Positions 9,516 to 18,840 of a stretch of DNA of 64,000 bases are shown here, one piece after another. Positions within the stretch are counted from its first letter, which is position 1, and every line of letters starts with the position of its first letter. The notes under the pieces were generated by a model. That model did not search any database and was not told where the DNA came from. It saw only the letters and a program-made list of their open reading frames with translations. Both the position numbers and the translations under genes were made by a program. Source of the DNA: Parietichytrium sp. I65-24A (lineage: Eukaryota > Sar > Bigyra > Thraustochytrida > Thraustochytriidae); the NCBI GenBank assembly GCA_012862575.1, contig BLSF01000011.1:62001-126000 (forward strand), in the 5' to 3' direction.

Positions 9516-10739
9516 ATGGGCGGAAGCGACGAGGTGCTCAAGCAGCTTCTGTCCAAGCTGGACAAGATCGACCAGAGGCTTGGTCATCTAGAGGACACTA
9601 TCCAGACCCAAGGGAAGGCCATCGATGAGATGAACAGCGGCGTAGTTAAGCGGGTCATGCGCTTTGGAACGCAGGACGTAGGAGAGGCTTGCGGGGTGGT
9701 CTCTGTTGGGCACGGTGAGCTTCTTGGAGAAAGCGGGCCACCGTCCAGTACTGAGTCGAGAGAGAAGAAGGCCGAGAGGAAGAATCGCCAGGCCATGGGC
9801 GCCAGGATCTTCACGACGTATTCAGTCGTGTACGGCGCCTTGATGGTGCTGTCCTTTATGGACGCCCTACCGGTGTTTGACTGGGAGCTGATGAAATTTT
9901 CGCGCGCAGAACTTGTGTCAGTCTGGCTTCGCGAGGAAATGCACCTGCCCTTCGTTTTCTCGTTGATTTATATAGTGGTCATATTTGGAATCCAGTTTTT
10001 CATGGAGAACAGAAAAGAGTTCAATCTTCGAATCCCGCTTGCGATATGGTCACTTTTCCTGGCATTGTTCAGTCTTGCTGGATCGCTCCGGACAGTTCCT
10101 GTGCTCTTGAAATTATTGTACAACAAAGGCGTTATGCACGTTGTTTGCGGGGATACCCGCAGCGACTGGGTCATTGACAATCCGGCGGGTGTTTGGACCA
10201 TGTTCTTCATCTTCTCCAAAGTCCCTGAGCTGATCGACACACTGTTCATTGTGCTGAGAAAGAGAAAGCTTATCACTCTACATTGGTATCATCACATCAC
10301 AGTGATGACATTCTGTTGGCACAGCTGGGCCACTTTTTGCCTCAACGGGCTCGTGTATTCGAGCATGAACTTGACGGTGCATGCTTTCATGTACTTCTTT
10401 TACACTTTGACAGCACTTGGCTACCGCCCCACCGTCTTTGCGATGTACATCACTTTAATCCAGATCTTGCAGATGCTTGTGGGGACGGCAGTTACCGTGT
10501 ACGTCAACTACCACATCAACTTTGTGGTTCCACAGCCATTGAGATTTTCTCTGAAAACAGATTGGGACGCGCTGGACCCCCACGTGAACGACACTCCAAC
10601 GTGTAAGGTTCACACGCTGAATGCTCTGGCCGGACTGCTCATGTATGGGAGTTATCTTTGGCTCTTTTGCGTGTTCTTCTATATGAGCTACTTGAAGCCA
10701 CGCAAAAAGGGCGACAAGCCAAAGCTCAAGTCAACTTAA
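9516..10739 (+). CDS. ELO-family very-long-chain fatty acid elongase
   Basis: Condensing enzyme (3-ketoacyl-CoA synthase) of the ER fatty-acid elongation cycle: it joins malonyl-CoA to an acyl-CoA. The protein has 407 residues. Family motifs are KVPELIDT (235-242), the histidine box HWYHH (256-260) and MNLTVHAFMYFF (284-295), set among about seven hydrophobic segments from residue 105 on. Pattern HWYHHITV and the MN-TVHA-MY block resemble the ELOVL6/ELOVL3-like group acting on saturated or monounsaturated acyl chains. That subgroup call is inference. Unusual is a soluble N-terminal extension of about 95 residues, whose first 40 form a likely coiled coil (LLSKLDKIDQRLGHLEDTI). The C-terminus is Lys-rich, as in ER retention tails. 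It is convergent with the acyltransferase 130 bases away. Confidence 0.94.
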   Translation: MGGSDEVLKQLLSKLDKIDQRLGHLEDTIQTQGKAIDEMNSGVVKRVMRFGTQDVGEACGVVSVGHGELLGESGPPSSTESREKKAERKNRQAMGARIFTTYSVVYGALMVLSFMDALPVFDWELMKFSRAELVSVWLREEMHLPFVFSLIYIVVIFGIQFFMENRKEFNLRIPLAIWSLFLALFSLAGSLRTVPVLLKLLYNKGVMHVVCGDTRSDWVIDNPAGVWTMFFIFSKVPELIDTLFIVLRKRKLITLHWYHHITVMTFCWHSWATFCLNGLVYSSMNLTVHAFMYFFYTLTALGYRPTVFAMYITLIQILQMLVGTAVTVYVNYHINFVVPQPLRFSLKTDWDALDPHVNDTPTCKVHTLNALAGLLMYGSYLWLFCVFFYMSYLKPRKKGDKPKLKST

Positions 10740-10869
10740 AGGAGTCGGCAAAAGTTTCAATCAGAAATCAGTTTTTTATTATCTCTATTTCTATTCTTAT
10801 TCCATAGATCAAGAGCCTAGTAGTGACATCTGCAACTTGATTGCAAAGACAAGAGCATTCGCGGGTCGA

Positions 10870-12909
10870 CTACGAGAAGCTGAGTCTTCCCAAATTATCA
10901 AATGAAGGCCGAGTTGGAAGGTTTGGCTTAAACTCGCCATCCATAGCCGACGCTCGGATGCTCTTTGATCGCTTTTTGAGCAACTTTGCCCGACTGATAA
11001 TTCGCTCCTTGTGCCAGTCTGGGTACTCCCCGATCAGTTTCTCCACCAACTCTTGAACGCGATGTGTAAGGCGTTTGCGTTCAGCTCGAAGCTTATTCGC
11101 TGAATGTCTCTGCGATGAAGAGAAAAATGCTTTGATGCAAACAAGGTACCGCGGGAGGAGACGCCACCGCCTCAAGGCAATCTCTCCAACTCGAGGGCAG
11201 AATGTGAAGGAGTAGTAAGGCCCAAAGAACAAAAAGCACGCCGGAAGGGTCCAGTACGCATTGTACACAAACAGGTGCCCAAGCGTGCCGGGCTCGCGGC
11301 GGTAGTAGGGCCAGGTAATGACAAAGAAGATCACCCACAAGATCGAGTAGAAGATGTGCAGAGCTGGGATCATTTTGATGAAAATCATGATCTGTTGCGA
11401 AGCTGCAACGTCTCGAGCAGCGACTTTGACATTTGACTTTGCCAGCGCCTTTTTCATTTCCTGAGGGATAACTCGTGCACTGTACCACGCAATTGGAAGG
11501 TTAAGCAACAATCCTGGAAGAATGAGGGGCACAATGAGAGAAAATAGCATGACGGACTTGAGGACATCAGCTATAGCGTTAAGGAACGTTCGCACAGAGC
11601 CGAGGGCATGCAGATCGCGAACTTCCTTGTCTTTGAGGCCCTGCGACCGCGCAAATTCCAAGTACTCGAGAATCTCTTCCATGAGCTCCTTGAACTCGGG
11701 CTTGTCCTTCCAAAGTTGATATGCGTTCGCAAAGCGAACGTTGAGATGAATGTATTCCTTTGCAGTAAGTCGGACTTTCCCTTGGTACATTCTCCGTGCA
11801 GTTCTGATCACCTTTAGCGTTTCGTAGTCTGGCGCGGTCATGCACACAAGTTCTAGAGACGTGCGCATCTCCTCCAGGAGCTGCGAACATGCCTCTTTGC
11901 GAGTCTCTTTTCGGTCGTAGAGCTGCACCAATGCCTTGGAGATTGAGATGGGCTTCCCAACGTCCACAAAGACAATGCTACGAAAGACATGACCTGCATA
12001 GTAATTGATGCCCACTGGGACCAAGGTGACCGGTATTCCACGGCTCAGAGCCCCAAGCGCCATGATTGCAACTCCAACCTTGAGCGGAAGAAGCTCAGTA
12101 CGATCATGCGACCCACCTTCTGGAAAAATCCCGATGCACTTTCCTTGCGCGAGGGATTCGTACACCTTTGCAAACATGGTGGCATGGTCTATCTTTGGCG
12201 TGATCTTGTAGTTTGACGGGGTTTTCTTCAGTCGCGATGCATCAATTTTAGCGTCGTCTCCAAGTTTGCGATATGTCAACAAAGTGTCAGACTCCACTGA
12301 CTCTACTGTAAAATCTCCGACATTTTCACTGCCAATCGACGCGCCAGCGTCGATTTTAGTAAATTGCGTTCCCTCGCCGGTGATTGTACGCGCACTTTCG
12401 TCAATGTCTACGAGCTTTCCGGGCCCCTGCTCCGCACGGTCTTGAGGTCTCACGACGGGAACAGCGTCGAGGGCCATTAAAAGATCCCCGATGATTCTCT
12501 TCTTGCAGCTCACTTCGGCGGCAACGTAGCTGACAGGCCGCCCAGCGGCTCGCATCATGACCGCACCATCCACGAATTGATTTTGATGGTTGCCGTACAA
12601 GATTACTGGCCCGCTGGTCGGAATATTTTCTTGATTTACTATCTCAAGTTTGGAGAAGAAAGTGTCCAGGGAGAGATTTCCAAGCATCCGCGCAGCTTTA
12701 CCGGCCGCCGAAAATTCTGGCTTTGGCCACGTTTTTGGACTCTTCCTGTTAAGTTCTTCACAATAGTCGATTTCAGCTTCGCTATCTGCTCCATCCTCGT
12801 CCGTCTCCGTGAACGCGCTGTCCGTATCCTCTTCCTCGCGGCTGTTCGGACCTTCCTCGGCTTTTCCGGCTGCCTGAGGCCGCTCCGTGCCAACGTTCCT
12901 GCGTCTCAT
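10870..12909 (-). CDS. Glycerol-3-phosphate/DHAP acyltransferase (PlsC domain, fungal GPAT type)
   Basis: Membrane enzyme placing the first acyl chain on glycerol-3-phosphate or DHAP, the entry step to phospholipids and triacylglycerol. It has 679 residues. The PlsC fold shows the catalytic NHxxxxD box (His108, Asp113) and the IFPEGGSHDRTEL box near 261-273, separated by an insertion of about 70 residues. The C-terminal half has four or more hydrophobic segments (about 420-580) and a basic, Ser-rich tail. The arrangement, with a long inter-box insertion and C-terminal membrane pairs, resembles yeast SCT1/GPT2. The acidic N-terminus (DSAFTETDEDGADSEAE) is probably cytosolic. The start is the first ATG (12909); a GTG three codons earlier was rejected. 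Confidence 0.88.
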   Translation of the reverse strand: MRRRNVGTERPQAAGKAEEGPNSREEEDTDSAFTETDEDGADSEAEIDYCEELNRKSPKTWPKPEFSAAGKAARMLGNLSLDTFFSKLEIVNQENIPTSGPVILYGNHQNQFVDGAVMMRAAGRPVSYVAAEVSCKKRIIGDLLMALDAVPVVRPQDRAEQGPGKLVDIDESARTITGEGTQFTKIDAGASIGSENVGDFTVESVESDTLLTYRKLGDDAKIDASRLKKTPSNYKITPKIDHATMFAKVYESLAQGKCIGIFPEGGSHDRTELLPLKVGVAIMALGALSRGIPVTLVPVGINYYAGHVFRSIVFVDVGKPISISKALVQLYDRKETRKEACSQLLEEMRTSLELVCMTAPDYETLKVIRTARRMYQGKVRLTAKEYIHLNVRFANAYQLWKDKPEFKELMEEILEYLEFARSQGLKDKEVRDLHALGSVRTFLNAIADVLKSVMLFSLIVPLILPGLLLNLPIAWYSARVIPQEMKKALAKSNVKVAARDVAASQQIMIFIKMIPALHIFYSILWVIFFVITWPYYRREPGTLGHLFVYNAYWTLPACFLFFGPYYSFTFCPRVGEIALRRWRLLPRYLVCIKAFFSSSQRHSANKLRAERKRLTHRVQELVEKLIGEYPDWHKERIISRAKLLKKRSKSIRASAMDGEFKPNLPTRPSFDNLGRLSFS

Positions 12910-13557
12910 GTTCGCCACCCTGAGCTTTCTCTCCCCTCTCTCTCCTTTCGCCTCTGCCCTTCTCTCCTCCGTGCTCTGTCCTGTGCGTCTTGTGCGCTGC
13001 GCTTTCGTTCGACCTTGTACTCAGTACCTTCTCAACAAGTTCGGAGCTTCCAAGTTGAAGAAGCTCGGAGGTCTGTCAACGTTTCTTTGTTTGTACTCAG
13101 TACCGGTATGGATCCCACGGATTGCAATAATTGCAGTTTTCTTCTTCAGGCTTTCATCATGGAAGCATGCGAAAGCCGCCTGAACTGAATCTGCTTATAG
13201 TTCTGTGTAATGGCTCCGGTACTAGTCGCAGGAAGGGCTCTACGAGCTGTGCTACGAGCACCCTCAAAGAACACGAAGAGTCTCTTGTTCTTGTTCCTGA
13301 AGACCCTTTATCCTGATTACGCGGAGGGGTGCGTGAGGTGTCCGGGCGCGTTGACGACCGTGGGAGGAAATCCGACAGAAACGCCAAACGCCTGCGCCAT
13401 TGCGCGCCATTCCGCGCTGTTCCGCGCCGTTCCGCGCCCTCGCTCAAGCCGCATTCACTCCCGATACAGCCCAACTGCAAGTGTCTCCACCCTCCGGAGT
13501 GGGCGGGATCGACTGATCGTGTGCTGCTGACCTGGGGCAGAATTCTTCTCCAGCACG
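12910..13557. other. Divergent promoter region, acyltransferase and zinc-ribbon gene
   Basis: Holds the leaders of both genes, two TACTCAGTACC words (near 13018 and 13093) and a triplicated 10-mer at 13409-13438. No other gene is supported. Confidence 0.55.
13409..13438. repeat. Triplicated 10-mer upstream of the zinc-ribbon gene
   Basis: Three copies of a 10-base unit of the form GTTCCGCGCC, with small changes, lie about 120 bases before the ATG at 13558. The position matches the leader repeats of undoubted nuclear genes here. Confidence 0.8.
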
Positions 13558-13869
13558 ATGCTCAAGGCTTTCTTGTCCCGGTCTACAGCACGAACTCGAA
13601 CGGCTCTGCGTCTCCGACTCGAATTCATGAGAGCTCACTGCTCAAGAGCCGACGGATCATGTGGCGCGTCACCTGAGACGAGAAGAGATCCGCTAACCCG
13701 ACCCGGTGAAATGGTCACCGACTTTGAAGAGAGGCTCAAAATTTGCGAGCAGTGCCCTCACTCATTGAATATCGTGGACGGATTTCCAACTTTCTGCAAA
13801 AAGTGCGGCTGCAACATCCAGGCCAAAGCGTTCTTTGAACAGCTCCACTGCCCGATAGAAAAGTGGTGA
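13558..13869 (+). CDS. Small phage-type double-CxxC zinc-ribbon protein with mitochondrial-like leader
   Basis: A 103-residue protein of unknown function. The C-terminal 50 residues read RLKICEQCPHS, then FCKKCGCNIQAK, then CPIEKW at the end. This layout (CxxC, then CxxCGC, Lys, CP-x-x-KW) is one I associate with short zinc-binding proteins of marine bacteriophages and uncultured bacteria. Four or five Cys can bind zinc. The first 50 residues are unlike that family: rich in Arg, Ser, Thr and Leu with no acidic residue before Glu22, typical of a mitochondrial targeting sequence. The stop overlaps a possible splice donor (GTGAGT at 13866), so a 3' exon cannot be excluded, but phage relatives also end at KW. 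Likely gene transfer followed by organelle targeting is inference. Confidence 0.62.
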   Translation: MLKAFLSRSTARTRTALRLRLEFMRAHCSRADGSCGASPETRRDPLTRPGEMVTDFEERLKICEQCPHSLNIVDGFPTFCKKCGCNIQAKAFFEQLHCPIEKW

Positions 13870-15835
13870 GTGAGCTCAGGTGCTAGAATGCCCTTCTGCG
13901 GCGCAAAGCAAAGCAGCTTTCTGTGCACATCGTCTCGAAATGGATCGAAATGGTGTCAAACTCTGGAGCCGCGCGTTCAAGACATCCATGCGTGACAGCA
14001 AAGCGCTGCGTTCGGCACATGGTTTTCAGCACTCTAGTTTGCCCCTCGCGCTTGTGACCACAGACAGAGAGAGAGTCTCAGCATTTTGCACTCCAAGTTG
14101 CCTCGATGCAAAATGAATCCTGACTTTGTTGATGTTTTGCAATGGATGCATAACAATCAACCCCTTTCAACCACGTGCCTGGCGGGCCCACACTAGAGTA
14201 CTGCTTTGGTTCCCAAAGCGGTTCCGATACCATTGCCGCAACTATACCGTACCAGGACCTCCGGAAAATCCGAAGCCTCGTGCCCATCCACAAGGTGCAC
14301 ACCTTCTTGTTTTGGAAAGTGAAACGAAGACCAGACACGCCCGATGAGAAATTTACAAGGTTCTCGGCACAGAAGCGGTCGTTTGCAGTGGATTCTCGGC
14401 GTTTGCTTCCAAAAGCACCATTTGATGGGGATTTGGGTTGTTCTATTCCTCTTGGGTTGAGAGTGTGTGAGATTGACTGTGATTCACAATCACAGGCAGA
14501 CTACATTGAGGATCGAAAAGTAGCCACAGCGAGGCTAGCTAGACCGGTACTATTACCAGGTACTAATAAGCTCTTGCACTAACACTCTCTTGTTTGCACC
14601 AGTCACAGCACTACTAGCTAGACTCTAGCTACTATCGCTTAGCTATTAGTAGCAAATCCTTAAGCATTGTATCTGAATAGGCTCCACGCGCATTACAAAC
14701 TATGCAGCTAGTAGCGTGGAGTCCTGGTACACATCCCTCTCAGGCTATACTAGATGATGGGATATCAGTAGCATAGATATCCACGACCTGAGTGGGGTGA
14801 GATTTCATTTCAGGCCTAGCTTATAGAATGATCTCCCACATAACTGAAACTCCTCAGAACAAGATTATACGTGTACTACACTGATACCAGTACTCTACCG
14901 CTCCAAGTCTCAAGATTCCAGTCTAAGTTTTACTGCTTCTAATCATGTACATCTCCCCTCTCAGAGAGAGAGGGAAAATACAGTGGATCTAGTCCTCCCT
15001 CTCCCTTGCGGTAGGAAAACACTAGTTCCCTGCAAATACCAAATCAACCAAATCCCTCTTTCTTTCTTTCTTTTTCTTTTTCCTCAAAACCAGTAGCTAG
15101 TAGAGTTCTACTTCTCAGTCTTCGGAGACAAAACATGCTATTCCTTTGTTCTAGCTCCCCTCCCTCACTAACCTCTCCTTCCCATTCCTCTGTTTCAAGA
15201 CTAACGTTCCTCTATGATCTACCACCTTCACAGCCAGGCGCGAGTCAGAGTGAAGAGTGCAGAGTGCAGAGTGTAGAGTACGGAGTGCAGGAACAGACAG
15301 GTCACGGGCGAGAGCCAGGCGTCTCCGTCGCCACACCTCCATCTCCACATTACTCATTACTCATTCCGCATTCCGCACTCCTCTTTCCGCATCCGCACTC
15401 CGTTCCGCTTGCTGAGCTTTACGGAAGAACGGAGAGCGAAGAGCTGATACAGACTCGACTGCTCACAGGACGGCAGAATAAAGCGCAACACAAGCGCTGG
15501 TTGCTGTGCCGCACTTTAACGTTTCTGCGCGCTTCTCTCTGCGCGCTTCTCGGACGTGCGGTCGCGCATCAGCACGGCGCAGGGACTCTTGCTTCCGGCC
15601 ACTCATCCGGCGCGCCCTGGCACCCTCTTTCCTTTCTTGTGCCACCCAAACGGCTGTACTATTTGGTCCTTCCGCAGTTAGCGTCGCGGGAGTAGAAGAC
15701 GGCAGTCGATACCCGCTTGTCACCTCGTGTCTATTCCTGGGGGCGTGTTGCCTCTTTGTAAGTTAGTTTTGGGCCACCTTGGAGCGAAAGAGTGGGCGTA
15801 TTTTTTTCTTCTCTCTTGACGCTGGCCGAAACAGC
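13870..15835. other. Intergenic region with one doubtful open frame
   Basis: The frame open from 14154 to 14582 (plus) has no ATG at its head but reads like protein in its middle (IPYQDLRKIRSLVPIHKVHTFLFWKVKRR is split here as IPYQDLRKIRSLVPIH and KVHTFLFWKVKRR). It could be a 3' exon of the zinc-ribbon gene or chance. The rest holds GTAC/CTAG words, a TTTC microsatellite (15057-15083), and GAGTGCA-type repeats (about 15250-15290) that are partly complementary to 15360-15410. The last 200 bases are probably the MYB leader. Confidence 0.4.
15057..15083. repeat. TTTC microsatellite
   Basis: Pyrimidine tract made of TTTC and TTTTC units in the region between the zinc-ribbon and MYB genes. Confidence 0.75.
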
Positions 15836-17956
15836 ATGATGGGTAGCCAGGAAGAAAACTCATTCTCCGGGGGCAGCGAGAATGGCGATGAAACACACTT
15901 GGATGACCATGGGCAATATGTTGACATAGACTCGGGGTTTGATGGGCTTCCCGACTCGCGGCTCGATGACCTTACCATGAATTTTGATGCGCACCATCTT
16001 GGCGAAAAGGAAGGTGTTGGCCTTCGGCGCCCATCTTTGGCTGACGGGATGACCACAGGAAAACGCAGGGTTTCAAAAGAATACTCTGGCCGCATAGAAA
16101 AGGAAGAGTACGTAATGCGGCAGCGAAAATCTGACCAAGGGTCGTTTCGCGTTGCACGAACCGACCGGCCAACTTCCATCCGCAGATCACAGACCAGTGG
16201 CTATGAGCCAGGTTCAGGCCAAGCTGCACCGCATGCGCATCAGATGCACACCCTGGCGTCCGCCCAAAGCGCCCCGACGCAATACGATGGATCGCCCTCT
16301 TTTGTCGATGCAGAAGCAGAGACAGAGCATGGGTCCCCGGACGCAGATCAGGGCAACGGAAGCCACCGTGGAGAGCTGAAGAAGCGATTGAGTATCATCA
16401 GTGAGCTAGGTATGAAGGTTAGAAACACAGTGCTGCGAAAGAACTCCTCCTCGACAGAGAAGGTCGACGGCCGTTCTGCAGTGGACAGGTGCGCAGCCAA
16501 GCCACGACATTGGACTGCTGCGGAGGATGAGCTCTTGAAGAAGGCAGTGGAAGAAATTGGAAACAAGCAGTGGAAGAGGATTGCTGAGATGGTTCCAGGA
16601 CGGAATCACACGCAATGCTTGCAGAGGTGGTCAAAGGTATTGGTGCCCGGGCTCAAGAAAGGACAATGGAGCTCGGAAGAAGACAGCATCTTGTTCAAAT
16701 TAGCAACTGAGCAACTTGACGATTGTGCAGCAAATGGGAAGCCCCCCAAGGTGCAGTGGGGTATCGTGAAGAATAGTATTCCAGGACGAACCGCAAAGCA
16801 GTGCCGAGAGCGATGGGTGAACAGTCTCAATCCGGAGATCCGACGCGGCGACTGGACCCCGGAAGAAGATGCTTTGATTCTTCACTTGTATAGTACAATG
16901 CCTCAAAAGTGGGCTGCAATCGCAAAGAATCTTCAAGGACGTACTGAAAGTGCGGTGAAAATTCGCTGGAAGTCTCTCGTTCGCGATGATGGACGTGGGA
17001 GTGTCCCGCCCTCACCGTCATTGTCTGGTTCACCTATACACTCAGGCAATCACACACGCACAAACGACCCAGGCTTCCCATCGCCTTTGGAAGGTTTGCC
17101 CTCTCACTCAGTTGGTATGAGCCACCCCCAATATTCTGCAGGCGTGATAAAGATGGAAGCTCACCATCCTGACAACCCTCAACTGACCGGATACCCGTAT
17201 GCTCCGCAGAGCTATCAGCATCCAGTCCCTGCAGCTCATATGCCGCCTCCTCATCCACGGGATGGATACGCGGACTATGGGACGCACACCGGTATGCCAC
17301 AAATACCGAATACGTACGCATCCACAGATCATTCAAGGCTGCCTCATGGTGGTCATCCGCAAATGTACGAAGGCTATCCGCAGCCGTCTGATCCTTATTA
17401 TCAAGGCATTTCTCCTTCTGCGCCCCACATGACACACGGGGAGACAGGGGGGTACCTTGGCAACGAGACACAGCCACCGCCCACCGGTCTATCCCCTCCT
17501 GTTCGCCCCGGATTGACAACTACCGGGTCAAGCTCTCTATTCGAGAGTGGCCTATTACATGAGGCCATCGAGATTCTGACGGATGACACAAACATCATTT
17601 CTCCAATGCAAGAACCGGGTAAGCGAGACTTTTCTGACCAACAGCAACAGCGGCCATCGTTGAGTGGGGCGACCCCGAGCACGCGACCGGTAAGGCCATC
17701 CCTTGCCGACACCATGGCTGCTGGCAAGGATGGTCAGCAATCGAGTATGGGTAGTTGGAGAAGTATGGCAAATACCGGCAATCCTCCGATTTGGAGCTCG
17801 ACGGGCTCAAACGATGTTGCAGGGATTCTGAATGACAGTGTTGGAGACTCGTTGGGCGATTTGCTCGGGAGAGGTGACGGGAATGGCTCTGCTGCTGATG
17901 TTGCTGCGCTTCTCGCTGGTGTTGAAGATCCCGAGTTTACTTCGCGGCCTCTGTAG
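15836..17956 (+). CDS. R1R2R3-type MYB transcription factor
   Basis: Nuclear DNA-binding protein, 706 residues. Three MYB repeats follow each other at about 222-390. R1 starts HWTAAEDELLKKAV and ends QRWSKVL. R2 starts QWSSEEDSILFKL and ends CRERWVNSL. R3 starts DWTPEEDALILHLY and ends IRWKSLV. Each has the spaced Trp of the fold. R2 carries an extra loop of about 13 residues (DDCAANGKPPKVQ). Three-repeat MYBs in animals and plants regulate cell-cycle genes; that role here is only family knowledge. The N-terminus is acidic and Ser-rich, and the C-terminus is Pro/His/Tyr-rich and disordered with two similar patches (RPSLADGMTTGK and RPSLADTMAAGK). That short repeated peptide may be a docking motif. 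The start is the first ATG; an upstream TTG was rejected. Confidence 0.92.
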   Translation: MMGSQEENSFSGGSENGDETHLDDHGQYVDIDSGFDGLPDSRLDDLTMNFDAHHLGEKEGVGLRRPSLADGMTTGKRRVSKEYSGRIEKEEYVMRQRKSDQGSFRVARTDRPTSIRRSQTSGYEPGSGQAAPHAHQMHTLASAQSAPTQYDGSPSFVDAEAETEHGSPDADQGNGSHRGELKKRLSIISELGMKVRNTVLRKNSSSTEKVDGRSAVDRCAAKPRHWTAAEDELLKKAVEEIGNKQWKRIAEMVPGRNHTQCLQRWSKVLVPGLKKGQWSSEEDSILFKLATEQLDDCAANGKPPKVQWGIVKNSIPGRTAKQCRERWVNSLNPEIRRGDWTPEEDALILHLYSTMPQKWAAIAKNLQGRTESAVKIRWKSLVRDDGRGSVPPSPSLSGSPIHSGNHTRTNDPGFPSPLEGLPSHSVGMSHPQYSAGVIKMEAHHPDNPQLTGYPYAPQSYQHPVPAAHMPPPHPRDGYADYGTHTGMPQIPNTYASTDHSRLPHGGHPQMYEGYPQPSDPYYQGISPSAPHMTHGETGGYLGNETQPPPTGLSPPVRPGLTTTGSSSLFESGLLHEAIEILTDDTNIISPMQEPGKRDFSDQQQQRPSLSGATPSTRPVRPSLADTMAAGKDGQQSSMGSWRSMANTGNPPIWSSTGSNDVAGILNDSVGDSLGDLLGRGDGNGSAADVAALLAGVEDPEFTSRPL

Positions 17957-18840
17957 AGGCGACTCTGATTGTCGCACTCATGTGATTTCTGTTTGTGGAT
18001 TGCATGCAATCCATTTTTGTCAATGCGGGGAAGGCAATCAATCTCATTTGTCGATATACAACCGGAATAGAGTTTTATTTTTACCCTTTGTGCATCCATC
18101 GACTTTTTATGCTTTTTATTCTCATACTTTTATAAAACAAAATCACGGAAAACAAACTCTCATTTGAATCAGATTGCAACTCGCGGTTTAAAATTTTAAT
18201 GGAAAGCAATGACCGACTGTGGATCCAAATGGAGACCACCAACGTTTTTGTAGAAATATACATTAAGTTCTGAATTATTCTAAAGACTCTGAATTCTGAT
18301 TTGAAAAAAGTTCTGACAATCAAATCCACTCGCAAGCGCGGCCGAAAGAAAAGGGGTCATGGCATGTTGTTCAAAAACGTTTGTGCGAATTTGAAGTTTG
18401 AAGTATTCATACGAATGCATTACTACTAATGAGTTAGCTCATTCACATCACAAAGATGAAGAAAGTCGATGGCTGGCCAGTGTCCTCGATTTTGCCTTCG
18501 ACTTCGGTTCTAAGCAAGTGTCAAAAAGTGTTCGCATCAAGGCAGTTCCAGCGGAGGCGAACGACAGTGGGCAGCTGTAACCCCTGCCATAGGGGGGTGG
18601 CAAGAAGGCTTCAGAATTCGCCTTTTCGAGCCAAACTGGTTCGGCTATGTCATAGCTATAATGAAACCACTAGCACGGGAGGACTTGTTCCATTTCTGTC
18701 ACCAATAAAAGCAAAATTTGAGTTTGAGAGGGAAAGGTGAATTATTGGCGACAAAGGTTCCAGAGAAGGACATTGCAACGACCAATCTCAGCGCTCCATA
18801 AATCGCGTGTACGGCGGCTTGTGACGCGCGTTGAAGCAGT
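17957..18840. other. Intergenic region between MYB and S49 peptidase
   Basis: An AT-rich stretch (about 18030-18330) follows the MYB stop and is probably its 3' UTR and flank. The remainder is the peptidase leader. No gene is seen. Confidence 0.6.

Noticed and set aside
12577-13188. 203-codon plus-strand frame
   Set aside because: Antisense to the acyltransferase N-terminus, with no recognisable features.
15135-15695. 186-codon plus-strand frame upstream of MYB
   Set aside because: Low-complexity and proline/histidine-rich from simple repeats; probably promoter and leader.
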